Positions 1 to 10,200 of a DNA stretch of 64,000 bases are shown in pieces. Both the position numbers and the translations under genes were made by a program. The stretch lies in the NCBI GenBank assembly GCA_025150425.1, contig CP102281.1, positions 2,294,001 to 2,358,000 on the forward strand, written 5' to 3'. The notes beneath the pieces are model-generated. The model did not search any database, was not told where the DNA came from, and saw nothing but the letters and a program-made list of their open reading frames with translations. The number at the start of each line of letters is the position of its first letter. Within the stretch, counting starts at the first letter, position 1. The stretch comes from [Eubacterium] siraeum (GTDB lineage: Bacteria > Bacillota > Clostridia > Oscillospirales > Ruminococcaceae).

Positions 1-1650
1 CTCTATTGAAAGCAGACCGTCACTGGTCAGGCATACTGCATGGGACTTCAGTATCTTTGACAGTCTTACATCCTTTACCTTACCGCCGAGAGAATCCTTC
101 ATGAAAGCAAACATATCCTTGCTTTCCTCAGCCTTAGCCTTCATTTCTTCCTTTTCTTCGGGAGTTTCAAGGTCAAGGTCGCCTGCGGATACTGACTTGA
201 ACTGCTTTTCGTTATAGTCGACCATCATCTGTAAAGCAAACTCGTCAACGCTGTCGATAAGATAAAGTATCTCATAGCCCTTATCCTTTACAAGCTCGGT
301 CTGAGGGAGCTTGTCTATCTTATCGACCGTTTCACCGCTTGCAAAGTAGATGTATTTCTGATCTTCCTTCATTCTTGAAACATATTCTTCAAGAGTTACC
401 AGCTTCTTTTCGTATGAAGAATAGAACAGCAGCAGATCCTTAAGCAATTCCTTGCCTGCGCCGAAGCCGTTGTATACGCCGAACTTTATCTGAAGACCGA
501 ATACCTTCCAGAACTTTTCGTATCTCTCACGGTCGTTGCGGAGCATCTTTGTAAGCTCGTTCTTGATAGAACGCTCAAGGCTCTTTTCGATTATCTTAAG
601 CTGTCTGTCGTGCTGCAACATCTCACGGGAGATATTGAGCGACAGATCCGCAGAGTCAACAAGACCCTTTACAAAGCTGAAATAGTCGGGGAGCAGATCG
701 GGGCATTTATCCATTATAAGAACGCCGTTCGAATAAAGCTGTAAGCCCTTTTCATAGTCCTTTGAATAGTAGTCGAAGGGAGCTTTTGACGGAATGTACA
801 TCAGTGCATTATATGTTGCTGTACCCTCTGCCTTTGTGTGGATATGTGCGATAGGATCGTCATAGTCGAAGAACTTTTCCTTGTAGAACTGATTATAATC
901 CTCGTCTTTAAGCTCAGACTTGCTCTTGTTCCAGATAGGCACCATACTGTTGAGCGTTTCTATCTCGGTATGTGTTTCATACTCGTTCTCAGTACCTTCC
1001 TTAAGGTGCTGATGACTTACCTCCATCCTGATAGGATAACGGATATAGTCGGAATACTTCTTTACTATCATACGGAGCTTGTAGTCCTGAAGATACTCGT
1101 CGTACTCCTCTTCTTCGGTATTTTCCTTTATCTTAAGGGTTATCTTTGTGCCGACATCTTCCTTGTCACAGTCTGTGATAGTATAACCGTCTACACCCTG
1201 CGAATACCACTTATATGCCTGCTCACTGCCGTAAGCCTTAGACTCGACAGTAACCTCAGACGCTACCATAAAAGCAGAGTAGAAGCCTACACCGAACTGA
1301 CCGATAACGTTTATATCATCCTTTTCTGTATCGGTATTGTCGTTCTTGAATTTGAATGAACCGCTGTTTGCGATAACGCCGAGATTATTTTCAAGCTCGT
1401 CCTTTGTCATACCGATACCGTTATCGGTAATTGTTATAAGACGGTTGTCCTTGTCAACCGCAAGGTCTATGCCGAGGTCTTTTCTCTCTATGCCGAGATT
1501 CTCCGTCAATGACTTGAAATACAGCTTGTCAAGCGCATCGCTTGCATTTGAAATAAGCTCACGCAGAAATATCTCCTTATGAGTGTAGATCGAATTGATC
1601 ATCATATCAAGCAAACGCTTTGATTCTGCCTTGAATGCCTTTTTTGCCAT
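1..1650 (-). CDS. htpG: Molecular chaperone HtpG (Hsp90), C-terminus cut by window edge
   Basis: ATP-dependent cytosolic chaperone of the Hsp90 family. The gene reads leftward from an ATG at 1648-1650 and runs off the window start, so about 550 of the usual 620-640 residues are present. The N-terminal GHKL ATPase signatures are clear: the [12 protein letters not shown] helix, DNGIGM, and the lid glycine motif [13 protein letters not shown]. The middle domain follows, with the family motif NISREMLQ. The ribosome binding site is GAAAGGAAATG-like, a few bases before the ATG. Just upstream lie a perfect CIRCE operator and a sigma-A promoter, so the gene should be repressed by HrcA, which is encoded at the far end of this window. 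The family call is certain. The missing C-terminal dimerisation domain reflects only the window boundary. Confidence 0.97.
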   Translation of the reverse strand, partial: MAKKAFKAESKRLLDMMINSIYTHKEIFLRELISNASDALDKLYFKSLTENLGIERKDLGIDLAVDKDNRLITITDNGIGMTKDELENNLGVIANSGSFKFKNDNTDTEKDDINVIGQFGVGFYSAFMVASEVTVESKAYGSEQAYKWYSQGVDGYTITDCDKEDVGTKITLKIKENTEEEEYDEYLQDYKLRMIVKKYSDYIRYPIRMEVSHQHLKEGTENEYETHTEIETLNSMVPIWNKSKSELKDEDYNQFYKEKFFDYDDPIAHIHTKAEGTATYNALMYIPSKAPFDYYSKDYEKGLQLYSNGVLIMDKCPDLLPDYFSFVKGLVDSADLSLNISREMLQHDRQLKIIEKSLERSIKNELTKMLRNDRERYEKFWKVFGLQIKFGVYNGFGAGKELLKDLLLFYSSYEKKLVTLEEYVSRMKEDQKYIYFASGETVDKIDKLPQTELVKDKGYEILYLIDSVDEFALQMMVDYNEKQFKSVSAGDLDLETPEEKEEMKAKAEESKDMFAFMKDSLGGKVKDVRLSKILKSHAVCLTSDGLLSIE

Positions 1651-1724
1651 AAAAATCATTTCCTTTCTATGCCTGCGCCTTATATAGCGGCGATAATACT
1701 GAATTTACACCGATCACAATCGGT

Positions 1725-1751
1725 TTAGCACTCTATCACTCTGAGTGCTAA
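1725..1751 (-). promoter_or_regulatory. CIRCE operator (HrcA binding site) of htpG
   Basis: TTAGCACTC, nine bases, then GAGTGCTAA: both half-sites match the CIRCE consensus perfectly. It lies just downstream of the htpG -10 box, where HrcA would block initiation. Confidence 0.95.
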
Positions 1752-1756
1752 AATAT

Positions 1757-1784
1757 ATTATAACACTATTTTTATATTTGTCAA
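1757..1784 (-). promoter_or_regulatory. Sigma-A promoter of htpG
   Basis: Read on the minus strand: TTGACA (1784-1779), a 16-base spacer, then TATAAT (1762-1757). The CIRCE element begins a few bases downstream, over the expected start of transcription. Confidence 0.8.
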
Positions 1785-1854
1785 GAGGTGTTTTTAAAAT
1801 GTTTGTAATTAAAACAAATCCGTGATTTCAAGCGGAAAGATTTAAAAGCGGCTA

Positions 1855-1907
1855 TTGACAATTGTTCATTTTTGAACTATAATTATATTGTTCAAATTTG
1901 AACAATA
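1855..1907 (+). promoter_or_regulatory. Promoter with two operator-like palindromes upstream of the marR-type gene
   Basis: TTGACA (1855-1860), a 17-base spacer and TATAAT (1878-1883) form a consensus promoter. A perfect 22-bp palindrome built on TTGTTCAA/TTGAACAA spans 1886-1907, just past the -10 box. A related imperfect copy (ATTGTTCA, four bases, TGAACTAT; 1861-1880) fills the spacer between -35 and -10. Two like sites covering the promoter suggest that the MarR-type product represses its own operon. Confidence 0.8.
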
Positions 1908-1933
1908 TCATCTTTCGACAGAAAGGACAGCAT

Positions 1934-2371
1934 ATGACTACAAGCAACTTCTGGAATTTCATCTCTGCCGCAGAGGACGAATACAGCGTGTACAGAAAGC
2001 GCATCATGGCAAAGTTTTCTCTCTCAGCCGCAGAAACGGATATAATTATGTTCCTTGCGAACAACCCCGACTATGACACGGCGGCGGATATTTCAAAGGT
2101 CCGCCGTATACTGAAATCGCAGGTTTCGGTTTCTGTAAAATCACTGTGCGAAAAGGGCTTGCTGACAGGTACTTATAAGGACGGAAACAAAAAAAGCGTG
2201 CATCTTTCACTGACGGCAAAGGCAAAACCTGTTGTCACATACGGCAAAAAGGAACAAAGCGATTTTGCGGCTGTTTTGTTTGACGGATTTACCGATGAAG
2301 AAATCGCCGCATTTGAAAGATACCATATTAAAATACTGGACAATATAAACAGAAAAAGGAGCGACAAATAA
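1934..2371 (+). CDS. MarR-family transcriptional regulator
   Basis: A 145-residue winged-helix protein of MarR type, a homodimeric DNA-binding repressor. Around residues 30-85 it has the expected helix-turn-helix and wing region (LSAAETDIIMFL, then a QVSVSVKSLCEKGLL recognition segment, then a wing with DGNKKSVHLSL). The C-terminal helix containing FTDEEIAAFERY serves dimerisation in this family. I chose the ATG at 1934 because AGAAAGGA lies eight bases upstream; an in-frame ATG at 1898 lies inside the operator palindrome. Its stop codon overlaps the next start (TAATG), so it is translationally coupled to the TSUP permease. The ligand is unknown. The palindromes upstream point to autoregulation. 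Confidence 0.88.
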   Translation: MTTSNFWNFISAAEDEYSVYRKRIMAKFSLSAAETDIIMFLANNPDYDTAADISKVRRILKSQVSVSVKSLCEKGLLTGTYKDGNKKSVHLSLTAKAKPVVTYGKKEQSDFAAVLFDGFTDEEIAAFERYHIKILDNINRKRSDK

Positions 2372-3147
2372 TGAAATATCTTATAACGACCGCCGTTTGT
2401 CTGCTTGCAGGTCTCGGCGCAGGTCTTGGAACAGGGTTTGCCGGTATGAGTGCGGCGGCGGTAATCACACCTATGCTTGTTACATTTCTCGGTATAGAGC
2501 CGTATACCGCTGTCGGAATCGCCCTTGCCTCAGATGTTCTGGCAAGTGCCGTATCGGCTTACACATACGGAAAGAACAAAAACCTTGATATTAAAAACGG
2601 GCTTGTGATGATGATAACAGTGCTTATTTTCACGGTTGTCGGCAGTTTCGTTTCAAGCCTTGTGCCGTCGGTTGCAATGGGCAATTTCTCGGTATTCATG
2701 ACGCTTTTGCTCGGCATTAAATTCATAGTAAGACCTGTAATGACCACAAAAACCGATATGAGCGCAAGATCCGCAAAATCGGTATTGATAAAGTCAATCA
2801 TCTGCGGTATTATCGTCGGCTTCATCTGCGGATTCATCGGTGCGGGCGGCGGTATGATGATGCTCCTCCTGCTTACAAGCGTAATGGGCTATGAGCTTAA
2901 AACGGCTGTAGGTACAAGCGTATTTATTATGACATTCACTGCACTTACAGGCTCGGTGTCGCACTTTGCGATAGGAGGTATGCCCGATATTCTTCCTTTC
3001 GTCCTCTGCATAGTTTTCACACTTGTTTTTGCAAGGATAGCCGCAAAGATAGCGAATAAGGCAAGTCCCGAAACGCTTAACCGTGTGACCGGCATTATCC
3101 TTGTGATACTGGGAATTGTAGTTCTCGGTTTTTCACTTATTAAATAA
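2371..3147 (+). CDS. TSUP-family (TauE/SafE) membrane permease
   Basis: A 258-residue polytopic membrane protein with two related halves, typical of the TauE/SafE (DUF81) family that exports sulfite, sulfoacetate or related organosulfur anions. The N-terminal half carries GLGAGLGTGFAGMSAAA and the second half repeats the glycine-rich pattern as GFICGFIGAGGGMMMLLL near residue 150, the family hallmark. About eight membrane helices are expected. The start overlaps the MarR stop codon by one base and follows AAAAGGAG. The regulator and permease form a two-gene unit ending at the hairpin at 3169. The substrate cannot be told from sequence; export of a compound sensed by the MarR protein is an inference. 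Confidence 0.85.
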   Translation: MKYLITTAVCLLAGLGAGLGTGFAGMSAAAVITPMLVTFLGIEPYTAVGIALASDVLASAVSAYTYGKNKNLDIKNGLVMMITVLIFTVVGSFVSSLVPSVAMGNFSVFMTLLLGIKFIVRPVMTTKTDMSARSAKSVLIKSIICGIIVGFICGFIGAGGGMMMLLLLTSVMGYELKTAVGTSVFIMTFTALTGSVSHFAIGGMPDILPFVLCIVFTLVFARIAAKIANKASPETLNRVTGIILVILGIVVLGFSLIK

Positions 3148-3168
3148 ATCCGGCAAATAAATATAACT

Positions 3169-3198
3169 AAAGCCACGATGATAAAAAATCGTGGCTTT
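3169..3198. terminator. Bidirectional intrinsic terminator
   Basis: Stem AAAGCCACGAT / ATCGTGGCTTT around a short A-rich loop, between the convergent TSUP gene and the DUF2798 gene. Confidence 0.8.
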
Positions 3199-3202
3199 GA
3201 TA

Positions 3203-3715
3203 TTACTGTACCTCTACCTCAGGCATTTCTTTCGTTTCATCCTTCTGTAAAGCTTTCTTCTCTCTGAATATAAGCGAGAAAACAGCTCTTACAACAGGAC
3301 CCGCAAAAAAGAGTTGCCAGCACAGAGCCATAGGAAAATTGGTTATCGTTGTCTGAATCCACACCGCAATAACTTCGCTTCCCGCATTTTTGAACAAAAG
3401 AGTTGCGGCAAGGCTCATAAGCGGACACATAAAGATAACTGAAATAACCGAGATACCGAGAACTATGAAAAACGGATTATCACGTTCAGGATTAATTATT
3501 TTAAAAGTCTTGTACTTTGCTATCCTGCCGACTAAAAAAATATCAAGCACGAAAGCAATAGGTCCCATTATCACAAGCTCCTTGAAAGCAAGTAAAAAGA
3601 CCTCGTTTGTCATGCCGCCGATATTAAGTGCTATATTATAGCATATCATGGCGTACACCATAACGAACACCATCATAACGGTAAACACGATTTCCTGAAA
3701 TAAGTTTTTTGGCAT
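3203..3715 (-). CDS. DUF2798-type small membrane protein
   Basis: A 170-residue integral membrane protein with four predicted helices arranged as two similar pairs (about residues 8-30, 42-65, 83-110 and 120-150). This pattern and the motifs MMVFVMVYAMICYN and MGPIAFVLDIFL fit the DUF2798 family, whose function is unknown. The C-terminus is a short charged cytoplasmic tail rich in Lys and Glu. An AGGAGG-like site (read on the minus strand) lies just before the ATG. The gene stands alone, convergent with the MarR-TSUP pair. A transport or membrane-stress role would be a guess. Confidence 0.7.
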   Translation of the reverse strand: MPKNLFQEIVFTVMMVFVMVYAMICYNIALNIGGMTNEVFLLAFKELVIMGPIAFVLDIFLVGRIAKYKTFKIINPERDNPFFIVLGISVISVIFMCPLMSLAATLLFKNAGSEVIAVWIQTTITNFPMALCWQLFFAGPVVRAVFSLIFREKKALQKDETKEMPEVEVQ

Positions 3716-3869
3716 AAAAAATTCCTCCTGATAATAACAATTTGCACTTTATTGTGTTGTTCGTTATCATCCGGGGGATGTGCGTTTCCAATTAGACCAA
3801 TATTCTTTTTACGCTATAGATTTTAACATATTCCGTACCCATAGTCAATTGTGAAGTGAAACGAAAAAA

Positions 3870-3887
3870 GCACCGCTTTGGCGGTGC
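3870..3887 (-). terminator. Intrinsic terminator after the repeat-protein gene
   Basis: GCACCGC / GCGGTGC hairpin with a TTTG loop. On the minus strand it is followed by a T-rich run. T-runs lie on both sides, so it may work in both directions. Confidence 0.85.
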
Positions 3888-3915
3888 CTTTTTGTATACA
3901 TATCACTTTTCCTTT

Positions 3916-6900
3916 TTACACTTTTTCGCTTCTGAATCTTCCGACAACATTTGCATTCTTGTCAATGTTTACCTCGAATCTCAGCGTACACGGCGAATAG
4001 TGAACATTTTCGCCCTCCGCAATAACCTCATAGAAGAATGCCAGAGCGCCTCCGTCCTCCATACGTCTTACTGCGCACTTGCAGAAGCCTTCGGCGATTG
4101 CCCTCTTTACATAAGGTATATCACGGTCGTATGTACAGAAATTGTCCTCCGTAACGGGAATATTAACATCCCCGTCAGAACAGCTGTTTTCTCTCAGCAT
4201 AGTTTCAAGCGGTGATACTTTCTTACGGCTGAATTCCGCAAACGGTGCTTTCTTGGCAATTTCGCCCTTTCTTGCAGGGTGTCCGTTTATTTTCCAGCAC
4301 GGCCGTGTAACAACGACAGTTTCACCTATATGGAAATCGTTGTTGAGATGCTCGCTCTGTGCCGAATAGAAATCAAGCGTATCCTTGTCTATCACGACCT
4401 CTTTTGCCTTATCACGCACTATTCCGACAAGCTCAAGCATAGAGAGCAGCTCGCCTGCCTTTTCCATGCACTTTTCATCGCTCCATATCTCATAATTGCG
4501 GAAGTTGTTTCTCCAGTACGTCTTTATCGGCAAATCGCCTATAAGCGCCTGTATTCTCATTTCCCAGTCGAACAGTATACCGCTCTTACTGCGTATCTTG
4601 TTCTCCTTGATGGCATTGAGCGGTTCAAGCAGCTGTGCAAACGATGCGATATTATCCGCAATATCCTGCGCTATGTACTTTCTTGTATCGCTGGTCTTCT
4701 TTTTCTCGCTTTCTTCCTCAATCTTTTCATCGCTGTACTTGTCGAAATCGTCCTGTCCGCCGTCAGCCGTATCGAACAGTGAAAATACCTCTGAGGGATC
4801 GTTAAATGTTTTCTTTACCTCAGGCTCGTCATCCATAAGCAGATTTCCGAACAGATCCTCTACCTCGGCAACATTCTCAGTGTGCTTTTCTTCGGTAAGC
4901 TGTACAGGCGTATATACTTCGTCCGGCAAATCGAAAAAGTCCATAGTTCTCGGCTTTTCGTCAGCGTCAATCGGCTCGTCCGGAGTTTCGGACAGCTCAT
5001 CGGATAATGTACTTTCCTCAAAAATACCGCTTGTCTGTTCAAGATCGTCATCCGAAATATCTTCGGAGCTACCGATGCTACCGGTGCTGTCAGCGGTTTC
5101 GGATAATCCTATAAAGTCGCCGAATTCTTTCAATGCATCCTCTACAGACTCGGCTGTACGAATAGAAGAAACAGGCTCGCTTGCGGTTTCCTCCTCCATT
5201 ATAGCGTGGAACTGTTCTTCGAGCGACTTTTCTTCGCTGTCGGCGGTTTCTTCCTGCTCGGCTATTTCTTCAAAAGCCTTTACTGCGTCCTCGACAGGCT
5301 CGCTTACGGCTTCTTCGGTGGCAGTGTCATTTTGTTCGCTGTCGATTTCAGTTTCGCTGTCGGCAGTTTCTTCCTGCTCGGCGATTTCTTCGAAAGCCTT
5401 TACCGCATCCTCGACAGGCTCGCTTACGGCTTCTTCGGTGGCAGTGTCATTTTGTTCATCGTCAATTACAGCTTCACTGTCAGCAGTTTCTTCCTGCTCA
5501 GCTATTTCTTCAAAAGCCTTTACTGCGTCCTCGACAGGCTCGCTTGCGGCTTCTTCGGTAGCAGTGTCATTTTGTTCGCTGTCGATTTCAGTTTCGCTGT
5601 CGGCAGTTTCTTCCTGCTCGGCGATTTCTTCAAAAGCCTTTACCGCATCCTCGACAGGCTCGCTTATCGGTTCTTCGGCGGCAGTGTCATTTTGTTTGCT
5701 TTCAGTTTCGCTGTCGGCGGTTTCTTCCTGCTCGGCTATTTCTTCAAAAGCCTTTACTGCGTCCTCAACAGGCTCGCTTACAGCTTCTTCGGCGGCAATG
5801 TCATTTTGTTCGCTTTCAGCTTCGCTGTCGGCGGTTTCTTCCTGCTCGGCGATTTCTTCAAGAGCCTTTACTGCGTCCTCGACAGGCTCGCTTGCGGCTT
5901 CTTCGACGGCAGTGTCATTTTGTTCGCTGTCAATTTCAGTTTTGCTGTCGGCGGTTTCTTCCTGCTCGGCGATTTCTTCAAAAGCCTTTACTGCGTCCTC
6001 GACTGGCTCGCTTACCGGTTCTTCGGTAGCGGTGTCGTTTTGTTCGCTTTCAGTTTCAATGTCGGCGGTTTCTTCCTGCTCGGCTATTTCTTCAAAAGCC
6101 TTTACTGCCTCCTCAACAGGCTCGCTTACGGCTTCTTCGGTAGCAGTGTCATTTTGTTCATCGTCAATTTCAGTTTCGATGTCAGCAGTTTCTTCCTGCT
6201 CGGCGATTTCTTCAAATGCCTTTACTGCGTCCTCGACAGGCTCGCTTACGGCTTCTTCGGTAGCAGTTTCATTTTGTTCGCTTTCAGCTTCGCTGTCGGC
6301 GGTTTCGTCCTGCTGTGCTATTTCCTCAAAAGCCTTTACCGCATCCTCGACAGGCTCGCTTACGGCTTCTTCGGTGGCGGTTTCATTTTGTTCGCTGTCA
6401 ATTTCAGTTTCAATGTCGGCAGTTTCTTTCTGCTCTGCGATTTCCTCAAAAGCCTTTACTGCGTCCTCGACAGGCTCGCTTACGGCTTCTTCGGTAGCAA
6501 TGTCATTTTGTTCGCTGTCAATTTCAGTTTCGCTGTCGGCGGTTTCTTCCTGCTCGGCTATTTCTTCAAAAGCCTTTACTGCGTCCTCGACAGGCTCGCT
6601 TGCATATAAATCGAAAATGCTCTCATCAACAGGCAGTCTTACGTCTTCAATTTCTTCATTATCCTGTATAACAGACGGCATTTCTGCAAGCTCCTGAACC
6701 GCATTTGCTATCGGAGCGGATGCCATTATCCCATTTTCAAGCAGCATCTGCTTCGGCATTCCGGCTTGCTCGTCAAAATTTTCCTCAACTGCCGTTGCCG
6801 TTACTGCGGATAAGGCTTCTTCGGCTGTATCCTCAGCTTTTTTGCCGCTTTCGCCTACATCCTCGCCTTCATTACCGACGGACGATTCAAGCCTGTTGAA

Positions 6901-7260
6901 ATGGTCGAATACACGCTCAAAGCTCACACCGGTATCGTCGTCATCTTCACTCTGAGTAAATGTAAAATTGACAGGCGATATTTCAGGCTCGGTTTCGGTT
7001 TCGCCGCTATCCCTTTCGGACATAGGCTTATACCGGCGTACAGCCTCATCAATGCGGCTGTTTATCGCATCGGTCTGTTCTTCCTCGCTTATAGGCTTTC
7101 TGATTATCTCCTTATGAGTTACCCCGCCGTTTTTCCATACGGTCAGGCTTTTCTTTCTGAGCGGAGTCTGTGTTTCCTCCAGCTTTTTCTTGGCGTATAC
7201 AGCCGCACCTACGGCAGCCGCCGCACCTACAGCGGCAACAATCGCCTTACTTATCTTCAT
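3916..7260 (-). CDS. Membrane-anchored acidic repeat protein of unknown function
   Basis: A 1114-residue protein with three parts. The N-terminus has one alanine-rich hydrophobic segment (about residues 6-22) followed by KKK, which suggests a membrane anchor or uncleaved signal. The centre (about residues 220-690) holds eleven full tandem units of 38 or 40 residues and a divergent twelfth. Each begins SEPVEDAVKAFEEIAEQEE and ends with an acidic Ser/Thr/Glu/Asp linker around EQNDTATEEA. The unit looks like one amphipathic helix plus a disordered spacer. The C-terminal 210 residues are non-repetitive with several Trp and Cys and look like a folded domain I do not recognise. The gene lies 32 bp after the ABC permease gene on the same strand and ends at the 3870 terminator. 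Topology is uncertain: without a clear signal cleavage site the repeats could be cytoplasmic. Confidence 0.75.
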   Translation of the reverse strand: MKISKAIVAAVGAAAAVGAAVYAKKKLEETQTPLRKKSLTVWKNGGVTHKEIIRKPISEEEQTDAINSRIDEAVRRYKPMSERDSGETETEPEISPVNFTFTQSEDDDDTGVSFERVFDHFNRLESSVGNEGEDVGESGKKAEDTAEEALSAVTATAVEENFDEQAGMPKQMLLENGIMASAPIANAVQELAEMPSVIQDNEEIEDVRLPVDESIFDLYASEPVEDAVKAFEEIAEQEETADSETEIDSEQNDIATEEAVSEPVEDAVKAFEEIAEQKETADIETEIDSEQNETATEEAVSEPVEDAVKAFEEIAQQDETADSEAESEQNETATEEAVSEPVEDAVKAFEEIAEQEETADIETEIDDEQNDTATEEAVSEPVEEAVKAFEEIAEQEETADIETESEQNDTATEEPVSEPVEDAVKAFEEIAEQEETADSKTEIDSEQNDTAVEEAASEPVEDAVKALEEIAEQEETADSEAESEQNDIAAEEAVSEPVEDAVKAFEEIAEQEETADSETESKQNDTAAEEPISEPVEDAVKAFEEIAEQEETADSETEIDSEQNDTATEEAASEPVEDAVKAFEEIAEQEETADSEAVIDDEQNDTATEEAVSEPVEDAVKAFEEIAEQEETADSETEIDSEQNDTATEEAVSEPVEDAVKAFEEIAEQEETADSEEKSLEEQFHAIMEEETASEPVSSIRTAESVEDALKEFGDFIGLSETADSTGSIGSSEDISDDDLEQTSGIFEESTLSDELSETPDEPIDADEKPRTMDFFDLPDEVYTPVQLTEEKHTENVAEVEDLFGNLLMDDEPEVKKTFNDPSEVFSLFDTADGGQDDFDKYSDEKIEEESEKKKTSDTRKYIAQDIADNIASFAQLLEPLNAIKENKIRSKSGILFDWEMRIQALIGDLPIKTYWRNNFRNYEIWSDEKCMEKAGELLSMLELVGIVRDKAKEVVIDKDTLDFYSAQSEHLNNDFHIGETVVVTRPCWKINGHPARKGEIAKKAPFAEFSRKKVSPLETMLRENSCSDGDVNIPVTEDNFCTYDRDIPYVKRAIAEGFCKCAVRRMEDGGALAFFYEVIAEGENVHYSPCTLRFEVNIDKNANVVGRFRSEKV
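5182..6600 (-). repeat. Tandem 114/120-bp coding repeats
   Basis: Eleven in-frame units (seven of 120 bp, four of 114 bp, total 1296 bp) from 6600 down to 5305, plus a decaying twelfth. The 114-bp units lack two codons of the acidic linker. The near-identity of units predicts copy-number variation between strains. Because the repeats avoid stops in several frames, long spurious open frames appear on the opposite strand. Confidence 0.92.
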
Positions 7261-7292
7261 ATATTATCAACCTCCCGGCTAACGCCGAAATA

Positions 7293-10200
7293 TTATTCAA
7301 CACTCTTGAGTGCCTCGACCATATTGACCTTCATAAGCCGTCTGTGCATAAACAGCATTACTATCACGGCAAAGCATATCGTTATAAGACCCGAGAATAC
7401 AAAGCTCATCGGATGCACCGTTCTGCCGAACATAACCATATCAATTTCAGCCGTCTTTACAACAAAGTCAACAAGGAATCTTCCGAATATCATACCTGCC
7501 ACTGTTCCTATAAGGGTAAGTATCACCGTTTCCCTGAACACATACATTGATACTTCCTTATCATAGAAGCCAAGCACCTTGAGCGATGCGATCTCCCTTA
7601 TACGCTCGTTTATATTGATGTTCGTAAGATTATAAAGCACAATGAACGCAAGTGCACCTGCACTTACTATAAGAACCACTATTACAAAAAGCAGTGATTT
7701 GAGCATAGAACTGAATGTTCCCGCAACGCTTGTCTTGAAGCTCACTCCCATAACTCCGTCTATCTTCATAAGCTCCTGTGCAAGCTCGTCCCTGTCACTT
7801 TCGGTCATATCGTCGCCGTCCTCAGAGTTGAAGAAGAAGCAGTTATACGGCAGTCCTTCCTCGCCGCTAAGCTCCTTGTACAGCTTTTCCGTTATATACA
7901 CATAGTGATGGGCGTAGTTTTCGCATATCTCGGTTACCGTAGCAGTAACTCGCTTCGTTTCCGACAAAGCTATCGTTACCGTATCGCCCTTCTTTATACC
8001 GCCGAGCAAAGATGCCAGCTTCTCGTTTATTATAACGCCGTCGTCGGTTACCGTGTACTGCTCGCCTGTCCGTCTGTCCTTTACCGTCACAAACTGTGCG
8101 ATGGTTTCGTTGTCCGCTCCGCCGAATATATACGCTTCTGTGCTTTTCTTACCGTTATATACCGTTATCTGCTTTTGATATATCCTGTTGCCCTCGCAGT
8201 CATAACGCTCAAGCATCTTTCCTATCTTCGCTGTCTGTTCGTCGGTCACGGTATTGTCATAAGCGGTAATACCGGTATAATTGCTTATCTCGCCGAACTG
8301 CTTTTGCAGAATATCGTTTACGCTGTCATACACGCCGAAGCCCGTCAGTACAAGTGCTGTACAGCCTGCAATGCCCACTATCGTCATAAGCATTCTTCTC
8401 TTGTAACGGAATATATTACGCATCGTTACCTTATAGCTGAACGAAAGCCTGTTCCATATAAAGCCTATGCGTTCAAGCAGTATCTTCTTACCGCTCTTTG
8501 GTGTTTTCGGCCGCATAAGCGCCGCAGGGCAGTCGTGAAGTATGCCGCCGCACGAGAAATAGACCGTGACCGCAGTAAGCAGTACAGATACCCCTGTGGT
8601 ACATATCATAAGTATATAGTCATACGGCAGAAGAATATCGGGGATAACGTACATCATTCCGTATGCGGTAATAATGATTGCCGGGAATATCTTCATTCCC
8701 ACAAGCATACCGGATACAGCACCTACCGTTGCCGCTGTCAGTGCATAAAGCAGATATTTGAATATAATAGCGCCGTTTTTATAGCCGAGCGCCTTGAGCG
8801 TTCCTATCTGAGTACGCTGTTCCTCTACCATTCGTGTCATCGTGGTAAGACATACAAGCGCCGCCACCATTACAAAGAACAGAGGGAACACCATAGCTAT
8901 ATTGCCTATTCTTTCGGCATTCTGACCGTATTCACTGTAACCCGGGTTATCATCACGGGTAAACAGATACCACTCAGGTTTACTCGTCTTTTCGAGCTTT
9001 TCCCTGCCGTCGTCTATCTTCTTCTGAGCATCGGCAAACTGCTTGTCTGCATCGGTTTTCGCCGTTTCAAGAGCCTTCTTGCCCTCGTTATACTCCTTCA
9101 GACCCTTTTCATAATCGGCATAATTCTTGTCATACTCCGCTTTACCGCTGTCATACTTTGCCTTGCCCGAAACATACTGTGCGTATCCTGCGTCATACTG
9201 AGCCTTTCCTGCGTCATACTGAGCCTTTGCGCTTTCGTACTGTGCAAGTCCGCTTGTGTACTGAGAATATCCGTCCTCGTACTGCTTTTTTCCGTCCTCA
9301 TATTTGGCATAACCGATTTCGTACTGCAGCTTTCCGTCATTATATTGCTTAAGCCCGTCATTATACTGCTCAAGTCCGCTTTCATACTGTTTCTTCTGCT
9401 TGTCAAGCTCCGCCTGCGAGCTGTCGAGCAGCTTTATGCCGGCATTATACGCCTCTTTGGTGATATTACCCTTCTTGTAGGAATCCTCCAGCGTTTCACG
9501 GCTCGTATTTATCATTGCCTGCTGACTTGTTATCTTTGCGTTTGCATCGTCAAGCTGAGCCTTGCTCGACTTCAACTGTGAGTCTGCGTTTTCAAGCTGT
9601 ATTTTAGTCGTAACAAGCTGTATATAGCTTTCGTCAAGCGTTTTCTTTCCGGCTTCAAGCTGCAGCTTCGTTTCGTCCAGCTTTTTCTTTGTGCTGTCAA
9701 GCACCTCTTTTGTCGCCGTCAGGGTAGCCCCGTTTGTGTCAAGCTCCTTTTTTGCCTCATCAAGCTGTTTTTTCGATTCATCAAGCGTTTTCTTGCCGCT
9801 TTCAAGCTGAGGCTTTGCTTCGTCAAGCTGTTTTTTTGCGTCAGACAGCTTCTTTTCGTTTTTCTCTATTTCTGCGTATGCTTCGCTCTTCTTTTTATCA
9901 AGCTCCTTCTGCCCGTCGTCAAGTTCCTTCTTTGCATCGCCTGCTATTTCGTCAAAACGCTCTTCTTCTCTTACATCCGCTATTTTCTGTATCTTCTTTT
10001 CAAGAGCGTCACGGGCATCCTCATATTCATCGCTGTAACAGCTGTACTGCCTTAGTTCGTCCGAGTTTATCATAACCTGAGTATATACCTCTGTCTTGAA
10101 ACAGCTTTCCGGTATATAGCATATCATATAGACTGAACCGCTTCCTATAGTCGTGTTTCCACGCTCCACGTCGGATATATACATAGGCGATGCGAATTTT

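Noticed and set aside
5182-6600. CRISPR-like array
   Set aside because: The repeats are in-frame coding units of 114/120 bp with no unique spacers and no cas genes.
4496-6697. Long plus-strand open frames (733 and 467 codons) opposite the repeat protein
   Set aside because: They follow the 114/120-bp repeats exactly, consist of low-complexity Ser/Ala or Phe/Leu repeats and lack ribosome sites. The minus-strand frame has unique ends, a start signal and a terminator.
7905-9581. 558-codon open frame opposite the ABC permease
   Set aside because: It is an antisense shadow of the 21-bp-period heptad array; composition is unlike a protein and there is no start signal.
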